From Enterovibrio baiacu (lineage in GTDB: Bacteria; Pseudomonadota; Gammaproteobacteria; Enterobacterales; Vibrionaceae): 64,000 nt of DNA. This document shows positions 55,473 through 64,000 of this stretch, piece after piece. The stretch lies in the NCBI RefSeq assembly GCF_004120195.1, contig NZ_SCHN01000008.1, positions 3,314 through 67,313 on the forward strand, read 5' to 3'. Both the position numbers and the translations under genes were made by a program. How positions within the stretch are numbered: the stretch's first letter is position 1; the number at the start of each line of letters is the position of its first letter. Under the pieces are notes generated by a model, which had not been told where the DNA came from, ran no database searches, and worked only from the letters and a program-made list of their open reading frames with translations.

Positions 55473-57576
55473 AAGACGTTCCTTGTGCGAGCTTGATGGC
55501 ATGGAGTACGGCGTCGTTGGAAAGGATCACAGGTAAAGGGATGCCATTGGGTGCATTGGGGCCATAAACAATGTTGAAGGGCACGCCATATCTGCCGTGA
55601 CGTTGAAGATACTGAGTGACGGAATCACTGGGTGACGTCCAATCACCCTGCATTCGAACGATGTTCTGACCGTTGAGCGCACTGTAAACCGGCTCTTGAA
55701 GCAATACGCCGATTTTGTTGGCTTTGCAGGTAATACACCAATCTGCTGTCACATCTACAAAGACGGTTTTACCTTGCCCGACATAGTGACTAATTTGCGC
55801 AGAGGAAAGTTTCTCCCAGTTGTGGTCGGTAGGTAGCGGCGTGGCCCATTTGGATGCTGTCAAACTTGCTGTGGCAATGCCGACCACGATCAGAACCATG
55901 GCAAACGCGCTGACGAGAACCGTCGTTTTTCTCCCATACACTGACGATGTTCGCCAGAGAAAAATCACTGTCGCCACGAATACGATAGCGACTACCCAAC
56001 CCAAAGAAAAATGGCTTTGTAGTAGAGACATTAACCATATGCTGGTGGCAAGCATCATCACACCGAAGGTAACTTTGAGTCTGTTCATCCAATGGCCAGG
56101 CTTGGGTAACCGTTGGGCGATGGATGGCATAGCGGCAACCAACAACCAAGGTACTGCCATGCCGAACGCCAATGCGGTGAAAATGACAAACAGCATGAGG
56201 TAATTTGTGGTGAGAGCAAACGCGACAGCCGTTCCCAAAAAAGGTGCTGAACAAGGTGTTGCCAATAAGGTTGCAAACATACCTTGGGTGAAATGACCGG
56301 CGTAAGAGTTATCTCCTTTGCTGGCAAGCCACGTATTTGCTGTGCTAGGAAGGCGGATTTCAAACAAGCCAAGCATGTTGGCGGCAAAAATAGCGGTTAC
56401 TGCCATCATCAAACCGATGAACAATGGGCTTTGAAATTGAATGCCCCAACCAAATGCGTGCCCTGTGAGCTTTAAGGTGCTGATTAGTGCGGCAATCGCC
56501 CAGAACGAAAATAGAATTCCCATCGCAGAGGCAATGAATTGGCGTCTGATCTGCGATTTTTCCAGTCCTTGCACGGATATCACGCTGCCGAGCTTCATGC
56601 CGAGGACGGGCAGGACGCAGGGCATGATATTCAAAATCAATCCGCCCAATACGGCGAATAAGATGGCCGTGAAAAATGACGGTTGAGATGGCGAAGTCGC
56701 GATGCCTCTTTTCGCTGTTGATGCATGCTCTGCGATAAAGCTGTCATCGAGAAACGTCACTTTGAGTGTTTCATCGCTTAACTCAGGTTTTCCCATCCAG
56801 CTGCTTGCGTCAAAGCGTGCGCGCAAGGTGTTTCCCGTGACTTGAATGTAGGGAACGGAGAAGAAAGTGTCCTGAACCGCGTCGGTGCTTCCATCAATCA
56901 ATACATCCGGCGTTTGCCAGCCCGTCGTTTTTTTCGCAGTGATCTCTACCTGCTGCGCACTTTCGTCCCAAATGACGGAAAGCGCTTCTATGAGCGGCGA
57001 AGGCTGAGGCACATTGCTCATGCCTTGCGCGAATAAATGAAGCGCTTGAAGATCGGTTTTCAAGGCGGCTGGCATTACCGTTAAATCAATGGGGTAGTCG
57101 GTGAGTACACATACGGTTGTGCACGACGATACCGTGACGTTGCCTTTGATGTTTACAGGCTTCTGAATATTCACTGCCGTAAACGTGAGAGGAAAGATAA
57201 CGTGCCCTTTGTAACCAAGGGTATCAATACCTAACAGGTCAAAGCGTTGAGGAGCAGGCCAGTGCCAAGTGATATCTTTTATGTTTTCTGATGCTTGCCA
57301 GTCAAAGCTGGGGGCAATGCCACCTTCACCTGGCGTTCGCCAGTAGGTTTTCCAATCATCATTCAATTGGACTTCTAAAAAGCCATCAAAGGTATTGGCG
57401 TCAGCGTTAGTTGCCCCTGTTAGCACGATACGGGTGCTAAGCGGAGGGTGGGCTGGGTTATTGAGCCAGCCTGTCGACGGCGTCTCAGCTTGTGCCGCCA
57501 TTACGGTTGAAAAAGCGATGCTCAAACTCACGATGAGTAAGACCAGCTTTCGTGAGAGTGTGTTTAGAACGTGCAT
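55465..57576 (-). CDS. DsbD-like protein-disulfide reductase, ScsB-like
   Basis: A 703-residue inner-membrane electron conduit. Signal peptide (about 1-30), N-terminal periplasmic domain (about 35-270, with CTTVC), eight-helix membrane domain (about 290-580) with PCVLPVLGMKLGSV and ATPCSAPFLGTA cysteines, and a C-terminal thioredoxin domain with ADWCITCK. It moves reducing power from cytoplasmic thioredoxin to the periplasm. Size and order with the ScsD- and ScsC-like genes point to ScsB rather than DsbD. AGGAATACACCC precedes the ATG. Confidence 0.85.
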   Translation of the reverse strand: MHVLNTLSRKLVLLIVSLSIAFSTVMAAQAETPSTGWLNNPAHPPLSTRIVLTGATNADANTFDGFLEVQLNDDWKTYWRTPGEGGIAPSFDWQASENIKDITWHWPAPQRFDLLGIDTLGYKGHVIFPLTFTAVNIQKPVNIKGNVTVSSCTTVCVLTDYPIDLTVMPAALKTDLQALHLFAQGMSNVPQPSPLIEALSVIWDESAQQVEITAKKTTGWQTPDVLIDGSTDAVQDTFFSVPYIQVTGNTLRARFDASSWMGKPELSDETLKVTFLDDSFIAEHASTAKRGIATSPSQPSFFTAILFAVLGGLILNIMPCVLPVLGMKLGSVISVQGLEKSQIRRQFIASAMGILFSFWAIAALISTLKLTGHAFGWGIQFQSPLFIGLMMAVTAIFAANMLGLFEIRLPSTANTWLASKGDNSYAGHFTQGMFATLLATPCSAPFLGTAVAFALTTNYLMLFVIFTALAFGMAVPWLLVAAMPSIAQRLPKPGHWMNRLKVTFGVMMLATSIWLMSLLQSHFSLGWVVAIVFVATVIFLWRTSSVYGRKTTVLVSAFAMVLIVVGIATASLTASKWATPLPTDHNWEKLSSAQISHYVGQGKTVFVDVTADWCITCKANKIGVLLQEPVYSALNGQNIVRMQGDWTSPSDSVTQYLQRHGRYGVPFNIVYGPNAPNGIPLPVILSNDAVLHAIKLAQGTSYE

Positions 57577-57639
57577 GGGTGTATTCCTAGAAATTAAACA
57601 AATATAAAAACGTCTAGCGTGTGCCAGTGTTTGATGTGT

Positions 57640-58051
57640 TTATTCTCTAAAAACGCACAACGTGAGGTGTAATCGCCGGGGCGGAGGAATGGGTTCAGGG
57701 TGCTTTGGAACAAATGTGGATGTCGACAGCAGCCAAGCAATAATGGCGAACGCAAACACCCACATGGTAAATGTCGCTGACTCCCACGATGACGAAGATA
57801 GCTGAACCAGCTTTTCAGAAAGCTCGCAATTGCTCGCCATTGCTCGCCATTGCAGTGGTGTCATTGTTGGATGTTAGTGAGGTACTTTGCGTTGACGTCG
57901 TGGCTTCATTTATTACAACGCCATGGTTCATGCCGCAGGCATTGAAGGCGCCCGCATTTTGCGACAAACACACAAACACCACCCACCAAACTAGGGTAAG
58001 TGCCCACTGCGCGCGTGTGATCGATGTTGTGTAGGGTTTAATGTGTCGCAA
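57640..58051 (-). pseudogene. Small membrane protein gene broken by a 10-bp tandem duplication
   Basis: Two overlapping frames make up one apparent gene. The 5' part (58051 to about 57815) encodes a signal peptide or membrane helix (WALTLVWWVVFVCL) and an ACGMNH motif. The 3' part (to 57640) encodes a second helix and a C-terminus ending LHLTLCVFRE. They are out of frame because a 10-bp unit occurs twice (57831-57850). Removing one copy restores a 133-residue reading frame (TTAMASNCELSEK across the junction). It sits directly upstream of the scsB-like gene. I do not recognise the family; Cys, Met and His near the N-terminus could bind copper. The upstream frame starts at TTG. Confidence 0.6.
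57831..57850. repeat. 10-bp tandem duplication causing a frameshift
   Basis: TGCTCGCCAT occurs twice in a row, with a third degenerate copy (AGCTCGCAAT) just before it. Because 10 is not a multiple of three, each gain or loss changes the reading frame of the gene it lies in. Confidence 0.85.
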
Positions 58052-58177
58052 TCTCTGAAAACTCGGCGTTATCGAAGCTGTTGTTTATCTCTCTATTGAA
58101 CACGGTTGGACGCGGATTGGGAATGTTTGTTCAGCATTTTTTTATAAAAACATCTAAATCCAGTTGGTTGCATGCGG

Positions 58178-58214
58178 TAAAAAGCAGTAAGGCCCAAGAA
58201 GATGAGCCTTACTG
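58178..58214 (-). terminator. Terminator after secF
   Basis: On the minus strand CAGTAAGGC and GCCTTACTG pair around a 12-base loop, followed by CTTTTT. It separates the secDF transcript from the scs operon. Confidence 0.8.
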
Positions 58215-58243
58215 TTGGATTGAACATCCGTGCTGGTTCGTGT

Positions 58244-59140
58244 CTATGGTGTGTCAGACACTGGCGCTGGTGCGTAGTGTTGAGGACCAAGATGCGTGAG
58301 TTCGGGGATGATGGTAGCAACTGTCATGGTTGACCATGTGCCTGCAACGATACCGATGAACATGGTGATAGAGAACCCGTACAGTGGCTCTCCTCCAAGC
58401 AACCACAGTGACCCCACCGAAATCAGCGTGGTTCCCGACGTGATCAAGGTACGCGACAAAGTAGAAACAATGGCGCGGTTGTTCAATTCAGCAATCGGCA
58501 GGCTGACGTTGGCTTTTAGTAGTTCGCGAATGCGGTCTGAAATGATGATGGAGTCATTGAGTGAGTAACCTAATACTGCTAGCAATGCCGCCAGCACGGT
58601 GAGGTTAAACTCCATTCCCGTGAGCGAGAAGAATCCTAGCAGCAGCACCACGTCATGCACCAAGGCCAGCAATGCGCCAGATGCCAGTCTCCATTCGAAG
58701 CGCATGCTCAAATAACCAAGTATTACCAACAGCGTAATCAGTACCGCCAAGCCACCTTGCTCTGCCAGTTCTTGCCCTACTTGTGGGCCAACCAGACTGA
58801 CGTTGAGCATTTCAACGTTGTCAGAAAAGCCATTGAGTAGCGTTTTGATTTCTGGTTGATCGCTGAGCGTCTCAGGTGCGGCATAGCGAAGTACCCACTG
58901 ACCTGGGTCTCCCGCTTCCACCACTGACACGGGTTGGTTCAATGCGGTTTCTAAGTGGGATTGAATCTCTTTGGCTGTCAGGGTTTTATCCAGTCTGACT
59001 TCGCTGATCATTCCCCCCGTGAAATCGAGCCCGTAGTTCAAGCCTTTCGTCGCGAGTGTGAAAATGGAAATCAACATCACTACACAAGAAAGCAAGGTGC
59101 CGATATGGCGCCATTTGGTCATGTTTTTGACTGTTATCAT
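58244..59140 (-). CDS. secF: Protein translocase subunit SecF (second-copy type)
   Basis: A 298-residue inner-membrane protein with six helices. The family opening is GLDFTGGMISEV, and the membrane core holds GYSLNDSIIISDRIRE and the Gly-rich last helices. With SecD it uses the ion gradient to pull exported proteins off the Sec channel. It starts two bases after secD. The pair lacks the yajC, tgt and queA neighbours of the main secDF locus, so it is probably a paralogue of the SecDF2 kind known in Vibrio. Confidence 0.9.
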   Translation of the reverse strand: MITVKNMTKWRHIGTLLSCVVMLISIFTLATKGLNYGLDFTGGMISEVRLDKTLTAKEIQSHLETALNQPVSVVEAGDPGQWVLRYAAPETLSDQPEIKTLLNGFSDNVEMLNVSLVGPQVGQELAEQGGLAVLITLLVILGYLSMRFEWRLASGALLALVHDVVLLLGFFSLTGMEFNLTVLAALLAVLGYSLNDSIIISDRIRELLKANVSLPIAELNNRAIVSTLSRTLITSGTTLISVGSLWLLGGEPLYGFSITMFIGIVAGTWSTMTVATIIPELTHLGPQHYAPAPVSDTP

Positions 59141-59142
59141 GG

Positions 59143-60957
59143 TTATACCCTCACATCACGGCGCGCATCTTTACCCCAAAATAGGTTAATCACCGCGCGA
59201 GAAGCGAAAATACCCGTGAACATGCTTGTTAGAAGACCTAGCCCCAATGTGAGGGCGAAGCCCTGAATCGGGCCATTACCGATTGCGTATAACGTTGCGG
59301 CGGAAATTAGCGTGGTGATGTTTGAGTCCAAAATGGTGGCAAACGCACTGCTAAAGCCAAGATCGATAGATTGCGCGAAGCTTCGTCCTTCCCGCATTTT
59401 TTCTTTTATTCGCTCGAAGATAAGCACGTTGGTATCAACGGCCATACCGATGGTGAGCACGAGACCTGCAATACCCGGAAGCGTCAGAACTGCCCCTGGC
59501 AGTAACGCGATAAGACCCAGCAACATCACCATGTTGATGAGAAGCGCAAGGTTCGCCACCCAACCCAGTTTGCGATACCAGACCGCCATGAACAGCAAGG
59601 TCAACCCCATGCCAAGCGCCAGCGCCGCGAAACCGTTTTGAATGTTTTCAGCACCCAAAGAAGGGCCAATGGTGCGCTCTTCAACGATGGTGACTGGCGC
59701 GGTCAGTGAGCCTGCGCGCAGCAACAGTGCTAAGTCTTGGGCTTCTTCAAGTTGGCCGACACCCGTAATACGGAAGCGGTTACCCAGCTGAGATTGAATT
59801 GTTGCAATGCTGATGATGGTGTTGGTTTGCTCGACATTGCCTTTGCTGTCGCGGCTGTATTCGCTATACGCCGTGCCCATTGGGTCGCCAATGTGCTTCG
59901 CCGAGTAATCTGACATCATTTTGCCGCCAGAGGCATCCAATGAAATGTTTACTTCTGGTGTGCCCATTTCGCCCATTCCTGCTCGTGCATCCACAATGTG
60001 TTCGCCAGAAAGAATCGGTTTGCGGCTCACATAAACAGGTGCACCTTTGTCATCAGGGATCATCATTGAGCCCGGCGTGGGTGACGTTTTTACTTCATAG
60101 AACGCCAAGCTTGCTGTTGCGCCGATAACATTTTTTGCAGCGGCAGGATCTTGAACGCCTGGCAATTCAATGCGGATGCGGTGTTCACCTTGGCGTTGAA
60201 CAGCAGCTTCAGTGATGCCCAACTCCTCGATGCGGCTGCGCATGGTTTGCAAGTTTTGCTGCACAGTCAGGTTGGTGAGGGTTTGCTTTTCTGCCTCCTT
60301 TAGACTGATTGACAAGCCCAAGTCACCTTTCCCTTGCACATCCCACTGCGGGAATTGCTCACGAAGGTATTGTCGAACCGCACGTTGTGCCTCGTCAGAG
60401 GGGGCATTCACCACAAAACCATCAGCGTTGGATTGATGAACACGCAAGCCACGAATGCGATTTTCGCGGGCAAAGGCTTTGACGGAATCTGCTGCTTGAT
60501 CGGCGTGAGAGCGGAAGACTTGCTGCATATCTACATCCAGCAAGAATTGCACACCACCGCGTAAATCTAGGCCGAGCTTGATGGGCTTAAAGCCCATTTC
60601 AAGCAACCAACTTGGGGCCGCAGGAACCATGCCTAGGGTGACAATGTCGTCTTTGTTCGAATACTCCGTCAGAATACTTTTCGTTTTGTTCTGATCGGCA
60701 GCATCTTGCAGGACAACGGTGGTGCTGTTGCCTTTTTGGTCGATGCGTTTCACATCGACGCTATGCGCATCCAATTGGTGCTTTAGTGTGACAGGGGCGA
60801 TGCCATTATCTTTATGTTTGATGAAAACAGCCGCCTCTTCACCAAACCAAGAAGGAAGGGCGCTGAGAAGCATAATGATGATGGTCGTAACAAGGACGAC
60901 GTATTTCCATGCTGGGTAATGATTCAGCACGGTCTTTCGTTTTGGTTTTAACTGCAT
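59143..60957 (-). CDS. secD: Protein translocase subunit SecD (second-copy type)
   Basis: A 604-residue inner-membrane protein. The first helix (about 15-35) is followed by a large periplasmic P1 domain with GLDLRGGVQFLLDVD, then five C-terminal helices including LPGIAGLVLTIGMAVDTNVLIFERIKE, which holds the conserved Asp used for ion movement. The start is ATG 60957 (product MQLKPKRKTV) with GTGAG upstream. It forms one operon with secF and probably with the upstream unknown gene. Confidence 0.9.
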   Translation of the reverse strand: MQLKPKRKTVLNHYPAWKYVVLVTTIIIMLLSALPSWFGEEAAVFIKHKDNGIAPVTLKHQLDAHSVDVKRIDQKGNSTTVVLQDAADQNKTKSILTEYSNKDDIVTLGMVPAAPSWLLEMGFKPIKLGLDLRGGVQFLLDVDMQQVFRSHADQAADSVKAFARENRIRGLRVHQSNADGFVVNAPSDEAQRAVRQYLREQFPQWDVQGKGDLGLSISLKEAEKQTLTNLTVQQNLQTMRSRIEELGITEAAVQRQGEHRIRIELPGVQDPAAAKNVIGATASLAFYEVKTSPTPGSMMIPDDKGAPVYVSRKPILSGEHIVDARAGMGEMGTPEVNISLDASGGKMMSDYSAKHIGDPMGTAYSEYSRDSKGNVEQTNTIISIATIQSQLGNRFRITGVGQLEEAQDLALLLRAGSLTAPVTIVEERTIGPSLGAENIQNGFAALALGMGLTLLFMAVWYRKLGWVANLALLINMVMLLGLIALLPGAVLTLPGIAGLVLTIGMAVDTNVLIFERIKEKMREGRSFAQSIDLGFSSAFATILDSNITTLISAATLYAIGNGPIQGFALTLGLGLLTSMFTGIFASRAVINLFWGKDARRDVRV

Positions 60958-60997
60958 AGCAATCGTCTCACTGGCAATTGGCCAGCAACTTTGTCTT

Positions 60998-61023
60998 ATA
61001 CCTACCAATTTGATTGGTATTCA
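60998..61023. repeat. Short palindrome upstream of secD
   Basis: The arms TACCTACCAAT and ATTGGTATTC flank a short centre (TTG) between the unknown gene and secD. It resembles the small palindromes of vibrio intergenic DNA but is not the same as the other repeats listed. It may also act as an RNA stem in the polycistronic message. Confidence 0.4.
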
Positions 61024-61121
61024 TTCATGACACGTAAAGACCCGCCAATACGCTAAGTTCGCGTATGACTAAGTTTTCAAACGTGCAAAAGCGGTGAGCG
61101 AGACGCTCAAAATGATAAGAG

Positions 61122-61598
61122 TTAAGACGCAGTGTCAGCTTGGCTGATAAACCGATAGAGCAGATTGGATTCCTTCCATCCTGAAATACGGTGCAAAGAG
61201 GAAGGGGGGCCTCTTAACGTCCAATCGTGCCAATGACGTGATTGGACGTGCACATATTGCAATCGTGATGGAATGCTTGAAGGTTCAAAATCAAAAACGA
61301 GTTCGTAGTTTGGTTCTGTATTGTGTAATCGCTCAGGCAGGAAAGATCCATTTCGAAGAATGGATGATAAACCGGGAGCGATGGATTTCGCAGGGGCACG
61401 ATGTTCGAGATGCGCATCGTTTTGTGATGTTGTGGCATCTTGCTGGTGGTGAGTCAGGGGAGACAAAACGATAGTCGACAGATCCGACATTGCCGTTTGT
61501 CGTTCGAAAGTGGTGGATGCGCCAGCAGAAAAACAGACGAGCAGCAAACTGAGCAAGACGCCCAATAGACTTCGTTGTTTATTCCAAATACTGCACAT
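61122..61598 (-). CDS. Unrecognised secreted or membrane protein preceding secDF
   Basis: A 158-residue protein. It has an N-terminal signal peptide or membrane helix (about 9-28), a His- and Gln-rich middle (THHQQDATTSQNDAHLEH) and a conserved-looking C-terminus (HWHDWTLRGPPSSLHRISGWKESNL). I do not recognise the family. I place the start at ATG 61598, which has GGTGAG about seven bases upstream; an ATG at 61628 is the alternative. It is followed after 164 bases by secD on the same strand and is divergent from ligA. Several histidines could bind metal. Confidence 0.55.
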   Translation of the reverse strand: MCSIWNKQRSLLGVLLSLLLVCFSAGASTTFERQTAMSDLSTIVLSPLTHHQQDATTSQNDAHLEHRAPAKSIAPGLSSILRNGSFLPERLHNTEPNYELVFDFEPSSIPSRLQYVHVQSRHWHDWTLRGPPSSLHRISGWKESNLLYRFISQADTAS

Positions 61599-61800
61599 AC
61601 AAGGACTCACCCATAAATTCGGTTTCATATTACTTGCGAGTGCTTCTTTCAACAAGCACTGAATGCGGCTTTGTGAGGGATCTGAAAATCGGTCAAACCT
61701 TATCCGTCATCGGTGAATTTCGATATTGTGTAACTGCAACGCAGATACGCTTGAGGTTATACTACGGCCTTATTCTATTTATCCTTTACTCGTCGTTTGA

Positions 61801-63837
<2,037 letters not shown>

Positions 63838-63865
63838 ATAAATACTGTCGCTTCATGTTGAGCAT

Positions 63866-63893
63866 AAACGCCAGTCTTTGACTGGCGTTTTTT
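63866..63893 (+). terminator. Terminator after ligA
   Basis: The 10-bp stem AAACGCCAGT / ACTGGCGTTT with loop CTTTG is followed by a T-run. Confidence 0.9.
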
Positions 63894-64000
63894 GTGCGCG
63901 GAAAACAACACATCAATAACGCCAATAATTCTTCTCGAGAAATATCATGACTCACCACTGAGTATCAGTGCTTTTATTGAGATTTAATTCTTTTGATTGG

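Overview
The window looks like chromosomal DNA of a marine gammaproteobacterium of the Vibrionaceae (Vibrio, Grimontia, Enterovibrio or Photobacterium type). The evidence is moderate GC, dense genes with Shine-Dalgarno starts, enterobacterial-style gene order, small families common in Vibrio and relatives (DUF2066, DUF2069, DUF2897, DUF2956, TIGR03503), the long (367-residue) PurC, a chitin-active LPMO and a stand-alone SecDF pair. The assignment rests on gene content and order only; no 16S gene is present.

1-13 kb: two tRNA genes (Asp, Trp), probably the tail of an rRNA operon, then yafD, mltD, gloB, yafS, rnhA, dnaQ, a TIGR03503 gene, fadE, gmhA, yafJ and purMN. This resembles the E. coli minute-5 block. 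The fadE promoter carries a convincing FadR operator, and purMN and purC each have a PurR box.

13-35 kb: a second conserved block (upp/uraA, DUF2066, DUF2069, wrbA, arsC, bepA, a TusA-like gene, perM, an FAD oxidoreductase, bcp, dapA-bamC, purC, DUF2897, an M15 peptidase, dapE, yffB). It is followed by a loose set: an ArsR regulator with the SqrR/HlyU cysteine pair, a small winged-helix protein, a PHA depolymerase, YjbR, DUF1499 and DUF2956 proteins, and a yfeZ-X-yfeX trio. The E. coli neighbours hda and gcvR are not in their expected slots.

36-46 kb: a mannoside uptake and hydrolysis cluster sits between yfeX and the general PTS genes. On the plus strand a stand-alone fructose-type EIIB precedes a GH2 beta-mannosidase. 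Convergent to it is a four-gene operon: EIIBC, EIIA, a GH38 alpha-mannosidase of MngB type and an RpiR regulator. A divergent AraC-type regulator adjoins it. The incoming sugar would be phosphorylated through ptsH-ptsI, which lie immediately next door with crr.

46-64 kb: ptsH-ptsI-crr, cysK, cysZ, zipA and ligA. zipA and ligA are often adjacent in relatives; here about 9.6 kb separates them. That segment carries a secreted AA10 LPMO with two chitin-binding modules, an ScsB/ScsD/ScsC-like periplasmic thiol-redox operon preceded by a small membrane-protein gene broken by a 10-bp tandem duplication, and a secDF pair headed by an unrecognised secreted or membrane protein. This segment and the mannoside cluster are the least ordinary parts of the window.
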